DNA of 64,000 bases from an uncultured Bacteroidia bacterium (GTDB taxonomy: Bacteria; Bacteroidota; Bacteroidia; Bacteroidales; UBA932), in contig CACXPG010000007.1 of assembly GCA_902769525.1 (NCBI GenBank), positions 57,418 through 121,417 of the forward strand. Reading direction: 5' to 3'. Made by a program: the position numbers and the translations under genes. Of this stretch, positions 33,727-42,408 are shown one piece after another; position 1 is the first letter of the stretch; each line of letters opens with the position of its first letter. The notes under the pieces are model-generated. The model worked only from the letters and a program-made list of their open reading frames with translations. It made no database searches and was not told where the DNA came from.

Positions 33727-34236
33727 ATGAAAAAGATATTCTTTTTGATATTGGCTATGGCTTTCTGCTCCCTGGGGTTTGCGCAGGACAACCAGAACGG
33801 CAGGAGTAACAAGCAAGACAGAAAAGAAAAATTTGAACAGATGATGGCCGAAATCCAGAGCCGCAAAATAGCCTTCTTCACCAAGCAGCTCAAGCTTACA
33901 AGCGAAGAGGCAAAGGTTTTCTGGCCTGTATATTACAAGTGTGATGAAGAAAGAAACGCAGCACGCAAAGAGATCCGCAAAAGCGCCTGGGCACTGCATA
34001 AGGCTGTAAAGGAAGGGAATGCCTCTGACGAGGAAATCAAGTCCCTGGCAGACACCTATTACGAGAATCTCGACAGAGAGTCATCACTCCAGAAACTTCA
34101 TTACTACGAGTACCTGAAGGTTCTGCCTATAAAGAAAGCGGCTATGGTGAGAATGGTGGAAGAGAGGTTTATGAACGAGCTTCTCTCCCAGTGGAGAAGA
34201 CAGCCTAGGCCTAACGGCAAAGAACAGAACAAATAA
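33727..34236 (+). CDS. Periplasmic Spy/CpxP-like stress protein
   Basis: Exported, almost wholly helical protein of 169 residues with a signal peptide (1-18). It is rich in Lys, Glu and Arg; LKLTSEEAKVFWPVYYKCDEERNAARKEIRK resembles the Bacteroidetes Spy/CpxP-like 'periplasmic heavy-metal sensor' family. Last gene of the ECF sigma unit, where it may act as chaperone or sensor. It abuts the convergent trmN6 gene with no intervening base. Confidence 0.65.
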   Translation: MKKIFFLILAMAFCSLGFAQDNQNGRSNKQDRKEKFEQMMAEIQSRKIAFFTKQLKLTSEEAKVFWPVYYKCDEERNAARKEIRKSAWALHKAVKEGNASDEEIKSLADTYYENLDRESSLQKLHYYEYLKVLPIKKAAMVRMVEERFMNELLSQWRRQPRPNGKEQNK

Positions 34237-34980
34237 TCAGAACTTCAGGTAAAAGTCCTTTGTAATGGACTTATATCCGGAAGTGTATTCAAGATTGGAA
34301 TTCATTATGCAGAGGTCCTCCGCGGCCTCTGTTTTTTTATCGGCAGAGATGGAAAATTCCGCCATTATCCTTATAGGCTTAAGGTCTCCTTCCTTGGAAA
34401 AAACCCGGCATTGCCTTTGGGCGGCAAACCCATGTTCCTCAGCGATTGTTTTAAAGACCTGAAACTCCTCGGCCGGAAGAATGACAGAAAGACGGCCGTT
34501 TTGGGAAAGAAGTTTTTTTGAACCCTTGACAAGATCCTCATACGGAAGATTGTCCGTATGCCTTGCCTGGCGCTTTGTCACCGACGGATTTTTGAGAGAG
34601 TTGTTGAAATACGGAGGATTGGAAACTATCGCGTCATACTTATGATTGGCAAACCTGGCAAAAGACTGGAAATCCGTATTGTAAACTACAAGATTTTTCA
34701 TCCACGAAGAAGAGAAGAAGTTATCCCTTGCCTGAACGCAAGACTGGGTGTCTATCTCAACCGCCTCGCAGCCAAAACAGGTGCAGGGCTTTTCAGAAAG
34801 TCTCTGGGCTGCCATAAGCGCAATTACTCCGGTTCCGCTTCCCACGTCCAGCACCTGCGGACAAGGGCCCTCTGGCAAAGAAAACCACGCCCCGAGCAGA
34901 ACTCCATCGGTGTTGACTCTCATGGAGACATCGTTCTGCTGAACGGTGAACTTCTTGAAACGGAAGTAATTGTTGCTCAT
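34237..34980 (-). CDS. trmN6: tRNA1(Val) (adenine(37)-N6)-methyltransferase
   Basis: SAM-dependent methyltransferase of 247 residues. SAM site VLDVGSGTGVIAL at 43-55 and the amino-methylase motif NPPY at 121-124 define the YfiC/TrmN6 family, which methylates A37 of tRNA-Val. The N-terminal FRFKKFTVQQNDVSMRVNTDGVLLG is the family's usual opening. It follows the ABC ATPase gene by 1 base on the same strand. Confidence 0.9.
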   Translation of the reverse strand: MSNNYFRFKKFTVQQNDVSMRVNTDGVLLGAWFSLPEGPCPQVLDVGSGTGVIALMAAQRLSEKPCTCFGCEAVEIDTQSCVQARDNFFSSSWMKNLVVYNTDFQSFARFANHKYDAIVSNPPYFNNSLKNPSVTKRQARHTDNLPYEDLVKGSKKLLSQNGRLSVILPAEEFQVFKTIAEEHGFAAQRQCRVFSKEGDLKPIRIMAEFSISADKKTEAAEDLCIMNSNLEYTSGYKSITKDFYLKF

Positions 34981-34981
34981 T

Positions 34982-35659
34982 TTAAACGAACACTCCGTCC
35001 TTGAGAGTGAGGCATCTGTCGCACCTTTTGGCCAAAGACTCGTCGTGAGTCACTATTACGATTGTCTGGCCGTGAGAATCCCTCATCTTGAAAAACAGGT
35101 CATGTAGTTCCTGCTTGGTGCGGGAGTCAAGGTTACCGCTCGGCTCGTCGGCGAAGATAATCTTTGGACTGTTGATCATGGCTCTGGCGATGGCCACTCT
35201 CTGCTGCTCGCCTCCACTGAGTTCTGAAGGACGGCTGTTCTCCTTTCCCTTAAGACCAAGCTCCGCCAAAAGATCTTCGGCTTTCTTGCGTATCTGCCTG
35301 TCTGTCAGCTTTTCGTCTGAAGCACCTTCATATCTGCCGATAAGGGCCGGAAGCATAACATTCTCCACGGCGGTGAACTCCGGAAGAAGATGGTGGAACT
35401 GGAAAACAAAACCGATCTTGCGGTTGCGGAAACTGGCCAGACTCTTTGGATCGAGAGAAAAGACATCAACGCCGTCTATCAGGACTTTTCCGCTGTCCGG
35501 CGTGAGAATCGTGCCCAGAATCTGCAACAGTGTGGTCTTGCCGGCACCGCTTGCTCCAACAATGCTCAGCACCTCACCCTCGTAGGCTTTAAAACTAAGG
35601 CCCTTGAGAACCTCTTGGGTCCCAAAGGCCTTGGTGATTTTATCGCAGAGGATTATCAT
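34982..35659 (-). CDS. LolD-like ABC transporter ATP-binding protein
   Basis: ATPase of 225 residues: Walker A GASGAGKT at 35-42, signature LSGGEQQRVAIARA at 147-160 and Walker B IIFADEP at 167-173. It belongs to the MacB/LolD branch (lipoprotein release or macrolide-type export). The partner permease is not adjacent; the MacB-like permease at 46307 is a distant candidate. Its ATG overlaps the EF-G2 stop (TAATG), so translation is coupled. Confidence 0.88.
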   Translation of the reverse strand: MIILCDKITKAFGTQEVLKGLSFKAYEGEVLSIVGASGAGKTTLLQILGTILTPDSGKVLIDGVDVFSLDPKSLASFRNRKIGFVFQFHHLLPEFTAVENVMLPALIGRYEGASDEKLTDRQIRKKAEDLLAELGLKGKENSRPSELSGGEQQRVAIARAMINSPKIIFADEPSGNLDSRTKQELHDLFFKMRDSHGQTIVIVTHDESLAKRCDRCLTLKDGVFV

Positions 35660-37809
35660 TATTCTTCCTTTTCGCTCTCTTCGTAAGCCTTCAGCAGCTT
35701 CTCCTGAACGTCTGCAGGTACCTGCTGGTACTCAGCGAATTTCTGGGAGAAAGTAGCGCGGCCTGAAGTCAGGGAGCTGAGTGTGGTTGAATATCTGTAA
35801 AGCTCTGCAAGAGGGATTCTGGCCTTGAGGACCTCGAATCCGTTCTCGCTCTGCATTCCCTCGATAAGGGCGCGGCGGTTCTGCAGGTCGCTCATAACGT
35901 CGCCCATGCAGTCAGAAGGAACCATTACCTCGATGTTGTAGATAGGCTCCATGATCTTTGGACCAGCCTTCTTGAAGGCCTCCTTGAATGCGTTTCTTGC
36001 AGCAAGCTTGAAGGAAAGCTCGTTGGAATCAACCGGGTGCATCTTTCCGTCGTAAACATAAACGCGGATGTCACGGGCGTAAGATCCGGTAAGAGGACCT
36101 TCGGTCATCTTCTCCATGATACCCTTGAGGATTGCAGGCATGAAGCGTGCGTCGATTGCACCGCCGACAACGCAGTTGTAGTACTCGAGCTTTCCGCCCC
36201 ACTCCAGAGGATACTCTTCCTTGCCCTTTACGTTGAGAACCATCTCCTGGTTGTTGACCTTGAACTTGTTGTTCTCAGGCTTGCCCTCGTAGTAAGGCTC
36301 GATAAGCAGGTGAACTTCACCGAACTGGCCGGCTCCACCGGACTGCTTCTTGTGACGGTAGTCTGCTGTAGCCACCTTGGTGATGGTTTCTCTGTAAGGA
36401 ATCTTCGGAGCCATAAGCTCTATCTCCAGCTTGTCCACGTTGTTGATCTTCCACTTGAGGATGTTGATGTGGTGCTCGCCCTGTCCGGAAAGGATGGTCT
36501 GCTTGAGTTCCTTTGAGTATTCTACAATGATTGTAGGGTCCTCTGCAGATGCACGGTTAAGGATTTCTCCGAGTTTCTCCTCATCCTTCTCCTCCTTAGC
36601 CTTGATGGCTGTACGGAATTTAGGATCAGGGAATTTGGTAGGAGCGTAAACGATTTCTGCTCCGGCGCACAGAGTCTGTCCGGCCTTGACGCTCTTCAGC
36701 TTTACGGTGCATCCGATATCACCGGCCTTCATCTCTGAAACCTTCTCTCTCTTCTTTCCTGCTGCGGCGTAGATGATAGAAACTCTTTCCTTGTCGCCAG
36801 TCTCTGGGTTAACAAGGTCCATACCCTCTTTCAGGGTTCCGCTCATTACCTTGAAGTAAGCTACATCGCCAAGATGCTGCTCAAGGGCTGTCTTGTAGAA
36901 ATACAGCGCGGTAGGGCCGTTTGCGTCAACCTTCATTGATCCGCCGTCCTTCAGTTCGGCCTCGTGCTCGCCAGGGTTAGGGAGAGTGTTGATAACGAAC
37001 TCCATTACCCTCTTTACTCCGATGTCCTTCTTTGCTGAAAGGCAGAATACAGGGAATATCTCGTCTGCAAGCATTCCGGCTCTCAGACCTGAACGAACCT
37101 CGTCCTCGGTAAGGCTGCCCTTGTCGAAGAAGATCTCCATAAGCTGCTCGTCGTTCTCGGCGGCCTTTTCAATCAGCTGCTGCTGAAGCTCTTCAGCCTC
37201 TGCCTGAAGGTCTGCAGGAATATCGAGTTCCTCGCGGGTGCCGTTCTCGTCCTTGAAGCGGTACATCTTCATCTTGAGAACGTCGATGAAAGCGTTGAAG
37301 TCTGCGCCTACAGATACAGGGAACTGTACCTGGATGATCTTGCCGCCGTAAACGTTCTTCAGGCTCTCGATTGCCTGGTGCCAGTCTGCCTTGTCGCTGT
37401 CGAGCTGGTTAACTGCAATTACAACAGGTTTTCCGGCCTTCTGTGCCTGGCGGATGAAAAGCTCTGTTCCAACCTCCACGCCCTGAGTGGCGTTAACCAG
37501 AACGATACCGCTGTCGCAAACGGTGAATGCAGAATAAACACCGCCAACGAAGTCATCGGAACCCGGAGTGTCTATGATGTTGAACTTGGTGTCGTTGTAC
37601 TCTGTATACAAGAGTGTTGAATAAATAGATCTCTGATAGATCTGCTCTATCTCGGTGTTGTCACTCATTGTGTTTTTGGCCTCGATAGAGCCACGGCGGT
37701 CTATGACCTTGCCTTCGAACATCATGCTTTCTGCAAAGGTAGTCTTGCCTGATTTAGGGCTACCCAGCAGAACGACATTCCTTACGTTTTTGGTTTCGTA
37801 TGTCTTCAT
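35659..37809 (-). CDS. EF-G2-type elongation factor paralog with degenerate GTPase motifs
   Basis: A 716-residue elongation factor G family protein with all five domains. The P-loop GSPKSGKT (16-23) is kept, but the switch I RGITI is RSIYS (60-64) so the Mg-binding Thr is lost, and the switch II DTPGH is DTPGS (80-84) so the catalytic His is lost. NQLD (134-137) replaces NKxD. This matches the Bacteroides EF-G2 type, reported to support translocation without GTP hydrolysis during energy stress. Canonical EF-G must be elsewhere. -7 element TATATTTG at 37857-37850. Confidence 0.85.
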   Translation of the reverse strand: MKTYETKNVRNVVLLGSPKSGKTTFAESMMFEGKVIDRRGSIEAKNTMSDNTEIEQIYQRSIYSTLLYTEYNDTKFNIIDTPGSDDFVGGVYSAFTVCDSGIVLVNATQGVEVGTELFIRQAQKAGKPVVIAVNQLDSDKADWHQAIESLKNVYGGKIIQVQFPVSVGADFNAFIDVLKMKMYRFKDENGTREELDIPADLQAEAEELQQQLIEKAAENDEQLMEIFFDKGSLTEDEVRSGLRAGMLADEIFPVFCLSAKKDIGVKRVMEFVINTLPNPGEHEAELKDGGSMKVDANGPTALYFYKTALEQHLGDVAYFKVMSGTLKEGMDLVNPETGDKERVSIIYAAAGKKREKVSEMKAGDIGCTVKLKSVKAGQTLCAGAEIVYAPTKFPDPKFRTAIKAKEEKDEEKLGEILNRASAEDPTIIVEYSKELKQTILSGQGEHHINILKWKINNVDKLEIELMAPKIPYRETITKVATADYRHKKQSGGAGQFGEVHLLIEPYYEGKPENNKFKVNNQEMVLNVKGKEEYPLEWGGKLEYYNCVVGGAIDARFMPAILKGIMEKMTEGPLTGSYARDIRVYVYDGKMHPVDSNELSFKLAARNAFKEAFKKAGPKIMEPIYNIEVMVPSDCMGDVMSDLQNRRALIEGMQSENGFEVLKARIPLAELYRYSTTLSSLTSGRATFSQKFAEYQQVPADVQEKLLKAYEESEKEE

Positions 37810-37849
37810 TGTTATTGATTATTTGTTTCTTGTTTCAAATTCAAGACGC

Positions 37850-37857
37850 CAAATATA
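37850..37857 (-). promoter_or_regulatory. -7 element before the EF-G2 gene
   Basis: TATATTTG on the minus strand lies 41 bases upstream of the EF-G2 start and directly beyond the T-run of the glycerate kinase terminator; no good -33 element is seen. Confidence 0.45.
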
Positions 37858-37859
37858 CG

Positions 37860-37888
37860 AAAAAAAACGCCCCTTTCCTATAGGAGCG
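37860..37888 (-). terminator. Intrinsic terminator overlapping the glycerate kinase stop
   Basis: Minus strand: stem CGCTCC against GGGGCG (one G-T pair) with a 9-base loop, then eight T. The 5' arm lies in the last codons, and the TAG stop is in the loop/stem region. Confidence 0.7.
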
Positions 37889-39122
37889 CATCCATTTCCA
37901 TAGCGGCACAATAGGCCAGCTGTTTCAAAAGAGGATATTCCCGTTTCATCCTGGCCTTTATATCCGGCTCAATGTCTGCAAGTTGATATATGCCAACAGC
38001 AGCACCGCCACTTGAAGAAGCCAGTTCTTCCGGACTCAGGGTTCCCTTTCCGCAGAAAAGCCAGAGGCGCTTGTCTTTAACACCGCGGCAGTTTCTTAGA
38101 GACGAGCAGCAGCCTCCGACAACCTTACCGTAAAGGCTCTGGGAATCTAGGCTTCCCTCTCCACTTATGACAAGGTCGGCCTCGGCGATTTTTCCTCCAA
38201 GATCCTGAAGGACCTCACCGAAAAAGCCGAATCCGCTTATCGCCTCCGCGCCCAGAAAGTGCAGAAGGGCGAAGCCCATTCCGCCGGCAGTTCCGGCTCC
38301 AGGGAGAAGGGCTGCCTCCATAGCATCCGTCCTGGAGAAAGAAGTCCTCCCGCATCTGGACAAAAACTCGAACGAATCGTGGTCCAGGTGCCTTACCATC
38401 TCCTCGTCCGCTCCTTTCTGGGGAGAATATGTGAAGGCTGCGCCCCTCGGGCCGCACAGCGGATTGTCCACATCGTTGATGATTATGAATCTTGTCGCCT
38501 TCAGCTTTTCGAGAAAAGACTTGTCAGACGGTTCTCTCACCTCTCCGGCCTGGCAGAGATTGCCGCCGCAGCCTTTCACTCCCTCCGGAAGACCTACCGA
38601 AAATCCCATACCCTGCAGCATTCCAATGCCGCAGTCGTTGGACGAAGACCCGCCGACTCCGACATAAACGGTAGAAGCCCCATTCTCAACCGCATCGCGT
38701 ATAAGCTGCCCCACCCCAAAAGTGGTCGTATAGAGCGGATTGCGTTTTTCTTCAGGCACCATCGCCAGGCCACAGGCCTTGGCACATTCCACAAAAGCAG
38801 CCAGTTTTCCTTCAGAGTCTTTTCCCAGGACATAGCAGGATGGCACGTTGTTTCCCAGAGGTCCGCATACTTCGCATTCAACCATACGGCCACCGGTCAG
38901 TTTTGCAAACAGTCCGGCGCTGCCGTCTCCTCCGTCGGCCATCTCCGCGATATCAAAACAAATGTCCTGGCTTAAAAGAGATTCGTCACCCTTGCGGTCC
39001 AGGATATAATTTTCAAGCCCTTCTTTAATCGCCGAGGCAACTTCAGCCGATTTAAGCCCGCCTTTGAACTTGTCCGGACAAATGACTACGCTGCGTATCT
39101 TGTTTTTGTTTTGTAGTGCCAT
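37878..39122 (-). CDS. Glycerate kinase (GlxK/GarK family)
   Basis: Kinase of 414 residues from the start MALQNKNKIRSVVICPDKFKGGLKS at 39122; a longer frame adds a non-family tail. The opening PDKFKGGLKSAEVASAI and internal GVGGSSSNDCGIGMLQGMGF and DLVISGEGSLDSQSLYGK match the glycerate 2-kinase family, phosphorylating glycerate for entry to glycolysis. It is divergent from the S46 protease gene, sharing a 53-base spacer. Confidence 0.93.
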   Translation of the reverse strand: MALQNKNKIRSVVICPDKFKGGLKSAEVASAIKEGLENYILDRKGDESLLSQDICFDIAEMADGGDGSAGLFAKLTGGRMVECEVCGPLGNNVPSCYVLGKDSEGKLAAFVECAKACGLAMVPEEKRNPLYTTTFGVGQLIRDAVENGASTVYVGVGGSSSNDCGIGMLQGMGFSVGLPEGVKGCGGNLCQAGEVREPSDKSFLEKLKATRFIIINDVDNPLCGPRGAAFTYSPQKGADEEMVRHLDHDSFEFLSRCGRTSFSRTDAMEAALLPGAGTAGGMGFALLHFLGAEAISGFGFFGEVLQDLGGKIAEADLVISGEGSLDSQSLYGKVVGGCCSSLRNCRGVKDKRLWLFCGKGTLSPEELASSSGGAAVGIYQLADIEPDIKARMKREYPLLKQLAYCAAMEMDALL

Positions 39123-39175
39123 TTTGATTACTTTTACAACCGCAAGATATGAAATAAACACCAAATTATTTTAAT

Positions 39176-41302
39176 ATGAAAAGATTCAAACTCTTAGCCC
39201 TTGCACTGATGCTGATTCTTCCGGTTTCGGCATCTGCAGACGAAGGAATGTGGCTGCTGCCTCTTCTTGAGAAGATGAACATCAAGACAATGCAGAAGAA
39301 CGGCTGCAAGCTCACAGCAAAACAGATCTACGACATCAACCACTCGTCCCTGAAGGACGCCATCATGATTTTCGGCGGCGGATGTACCGCTGAGGTCGTT
39401 TCCGGCCAGGGTCTGGTTTTCACCAACCACCACTGCGGATACAGCAGCATCCAGAAGCTCTCCAGCACCGAGCACGATTATCTCAGAGACGGTTTCTGGG
39501 CAATGAGCCGCGACCAGGAACTTCCGGCTCCGGGTCTTTCTGTAACTTTCATTGACCGCTTCATCGATGTTACAGACGCTATGCTGGACGCCGAGAAGAA
39601 GGCTGAGGAAATGGGCGGAAGAAAAGGCGAAGGCTTTCTGAAGAATTTCCGCGATTCTCTTACCAAGAGCGCTGTCGGAGACGACAAGTATCTCACCGCA
39701 AGAGTTGTTTCCTTCTATGAGGGCAACGCTTACTATATCGTGGTTTCCAAGACTTTCAAGGATATCCGCTTCGTAGGCGCACCGCCTTCCTCAATCGGAA
39801 AGTTCGGTGGAGAGACCGATAACTGGGAGTGGCCAAGACATACCGGAGACTTCTCCGTATTCAGAATCTATGCAGACAAGGACAACAACCCTGCAGAATA
39901 CTCAGAGGACAATGTTCCTTACACTCCTAAGAAATTCCTGAGCATTTCCCTCAAGGGCTACAAGCCAGGTGATTTCTCTATGATCATCGGCTTCCCTGGC
40001 AGCACCGACCGCTATCTTACCAGTCAGGAGGTTATCGACCGCCGCGACGCCCAGAACGAGCCAAGAATCATCGCCAGAACCGCCAAGGAGGATGTCTGGA
40101 GAGCTGCAATGAGAGCGGACCAGAAGACCAACATCCAGTATGCCAGCAAGTTTGCGTCTTCTTCCAACTACCGCAAGAACTCTATCGGAATGAACGAGAC
40201 CTTTGCAAAGCTCGGAACCGCAGACAGAAGGGCAGAAGAAGAGAAACTCTTCAATGAATGGGCATCACAGACCCCTGAAAGACAGGCTGAGTATGGAAAC
40301 TGCATAGAGACCATCAACAAGGCCGTTGCCCAGAGAAGCAAGCCTTACGCAGCCCTGGTTTACCTGATGGAAACCCTCAACAACGTGGAGGTTCTCCAGC
40401 CTGCATCCAGAGCCTTGAGAGTAAGAAGCGAGGCAGACATCGAGACCTTCAAGAAATCAACCGAGAATTTCTACAAGGACTATTCTCCTGAGCTTGACAG
40501 AAAGACCAGCAAGGTGCTGCTGAAAACCTTCAGGGAGAATGTCACCGAGCCTTCATACATTCCTCAGTGCTACAAGACAATAGACGAGAAGTTCGGCGGG
40601 GACATCGACAAGTATGTAGACAACATCTTCGACAACACGGTATTCACATCTCAGGAAAAGGCCATTGCATCTTTCGCCGACACTACCTATGACCTGAGAA
40701 ACGACCCTGCCGTCCAGTATCTTATGGAATTCTCCACTTCTTACCGTCCTATGATGGAAGAGGTCAACAAGGATTCCGAGGCTTTTGCAAAGGCAAAGAA
40801 AACCTATATGAAGGGCCTTATGGAAATGAACGGAGACAACCCTATCTATCCTGACGCAAACTTCACTATGAGACTCACCTACGGAAAGGTTGGCGGATAT
40901 GCTCCAAAGGATGCCGTTACCTACAACTATTACACTACTCTCGAGGGTGTTATGCAGAAGGAGAATCCGGACGATCCTGAGTTTGTCGTTCCTGCCAAGC
41001 TGAAGGAACTCTACCTTGCAAAGGATTACGGACAGTATGCCATGCCTAACGGAGAAATGCCTTGCTGCTTCCTCACCAACAACGACATCACCGGCGGAAA
41101 CTCCGGAAGTGACGTTCTCAACGCCAAAGGCGAACTGATCGGCCTTGCATTCGACGGCAACTGGGAGGCAATGAGCGGAGACATCATCTTCGAGCCGAAT
41201 CTTCAGAGATGTATCAACGTTGATATCCGCTATGTGCTGTTCATCATCGACAAGTTCGGTGGCGCCGGTTACCTGCTCAACGAAATGGACATCAAGAAAT
41301 AA
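39176..41302 (+). CDS. S46-family dipeptidyl-peptidase, DPP7-like
   Basis: Exported serine exopeptidase of 708 residues with a signal peptide (1-21). Triad: His85 in FTNHHCGY, Asp225 in RHTGDFSVF and Ser643 in GGNSGSDV. The S1-determining residue, Gly in LAFDGNWE (661), corresponds to Gly673 of P. gingivalis DPP7, not the Arg of acidic-specific DPP11, so hydrophobic P1 residues are expected. It would take dipeptides from peptides in the periplasm, as in asaccharolytic or peptide-using Bacteroidales. Confidence 0.92.
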   Translation: MKRFKLLALALMLILPVSASADEGMWLLPLLEKMNIKTMQKNGCKLTAKQIYDINHSSLKDAIMIFGGGCTAEVVSGQGLVFTNHHCGYSSIQKLSSTEHDYLRDGFWAMSRDQELPAPGLSVTFIDRFIDVTDAMLDAEKKAEEMGGRKGEGFLKNFRDSLTKSAVGDDKYLTARVVSFYEGNAYYIVVSKTFKDIRFVGAPPSSIGKFGGETDNWEWPRHTGDFSVFRIYADKDNNPAEYSEDNVPYTPKKFLSISLKGYKPGDFSMIIGFPGSTDRYLTSQEVIDRRDAQNEPRIIARTAKEDVWRAAMRADQKTNIQYASKFASSSNYRKNSIGMNETFAKLGTADRRAEEEKLFNEWASQTPERQAEYGNCIETINKAVAQRSKPYAALVYLMETLNNVEVLQPASRALRVRSEADIETFKKSTENFYKDYSPELDRKTSKVLLKTFRENVTEPSYIPQCYKTIDEKFGGDIDKYVDNIFDNTVFTSQEKAIASFADTTYDLRNDPAVQYLMEFSTSYRPMMEEVNKDSEAFAKAKKTYMKGLMEMNGDNPIYPDANFTMRLTYGKVGGYAPKDAVTYNYYTTLEGVMQKENPDDPEFVVPAKLKELYLAKDYGQYAMPNGEMPCCFLTNNDITGGNSGSDVLNAKGELIGLAFDGNWEAMSGDIIFEPNLQRCINVDIRYVLFIIDKFGGAGYLLNEMDIKK

Positions 41303-41313
41303 AACCATAAATA

Positions 41314-42408
41314 ATGATTCAGATATCTGAGATTGAAGAGGTTCTGAACTCGGTATTCCACCCGGAATATGAACGCAGCGTAATGGAGCTGAGTCTTGTG
41401 CAGAATCTCGAATACAAATCAGAGGGTAACGATGAAGACAATGCCGGAACCATCAAGTTCCGGCTTGTTTTCCATCGCAACGACCCTATGGCAAATTCCA
41501 TAAAGGAAGCCTGCGAAAAGACTCTCAAAAGAGCTTTTCCAAACGCAAAGACAAACATTCTTGTCCTGATCGACACCAAGAAGGCTACCGGTCACAAGAG
41601 CGGAGAACTTGGCAGGGGACAGCTTGACAAACAAGAGCTTGAAAATGTAAAGAACATTATCGCGATAGCCTCCGGAAAAGGCGGCGTGGGCAAATCTTCG
41701 GTTGCCGTTAACCTTGCCATCGCGCTGAGCCAGAAAGGCTACAAGGTTGGTCTTCTCGACGCCGATGTCTACGGCCCTTCCGTCCCTAACATGACCGGCA
41801 CGCAGGATGAGACTCCTCCTCTGACCCAGGAAGAAAGGAACGGCCAGATGAAAGACCTAATAGTTCCTATTGAGAAGTTCGGCGTAAAGTGGATGAGCAT
41901 CGGCTACTTCGCCAAACCGGAACAGGCTCTGATATGGAGAGGCCCTATGGCCTGCGGTGCTCTCAAGCAGCTGGCCTATGAGGTTAAATGGGGAGAACTC
42001 GACTACCTCCTTATAGACCTTCCTCCGGGAACGGGAGACATCCATATCACTATGGTACAGGAGATTCCGCTGACGGGAGCCATAATCGTCACAACCCCTC
42101 AGAAGATTGCCCTGGCAGATGTTGAAAAGGGCATCAACATGTTCAACAACAAAGACGTCGCCACCCCGATCCTGGGCATCGTCGAGAATATGAGCTGGTT
42201 CACTCCGGAAGAGCTTCCCGACCACAAGTACTTCATCTTCGGAAGGGACGGCGGACAGGCAATGGCAGATAAATACGGCGTTCCGCTTCTCGGCCAGATT
42301 CCTGTGGTGATGGGAATTATGGAAGGCGGAGACTTCGGCCATCCTGCCGTTCTTGAAGACGGAATCGTAAAAGACTGTTTCCACAGTCTTGCCGAAGCAC
42401 TGGTCTAG
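41314..42408 (+). CDS. Mrp/ApbC-family Fe-S cluster carrier ATPase
   Basis: Cytoplasmic P-loop ATPase of 364 residues: an N-terminal DUF59-like domain (1-90), Walker A SGKGGVGKS at 120-128, DADVYGPSVP at 150-159 and LIDLPPGTGD at 233-242. It is thought to carry Fe-S clusters to apoproteins. The usual CxxC cluster ligands near 298-301 are replaced by PEEL, so cluster binding needs other residues or this member works differently. Its stop overlaps that of rnhB by CTAG. Confidence 0.9.
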   Translation: MIQISEIEEVLNSVFHPEYERSVMELSLVQNLEYKSEGNDEDNAGTIKFRLVFHRNDPMANSIKEACEKTLKRAFPNAKTNILVLIDTKKATGHKSGELGRGQLDKQELENVKNIIAIASGKGGVGKSSVAVNLAIALSQKGYKVGLLDADVYGPSVPNMTGTQDETPPLTQEERNGQMKDLIVPIEKFGVKWMSIGYFAKPEQALIWRGPMACGALKQLAYEVKWGELDYLLIDLPPGTGDIHITMVQEIPLTGAIIVTTPQKIALADVEKGINMFNNKDVATPILGIVENMSWFTPEELPDHKYFIFGRDGGQAMADKYGVPLLGQIPVVMGIMEGGDFGHPAVLEDGIVKDCFHSLAEALV

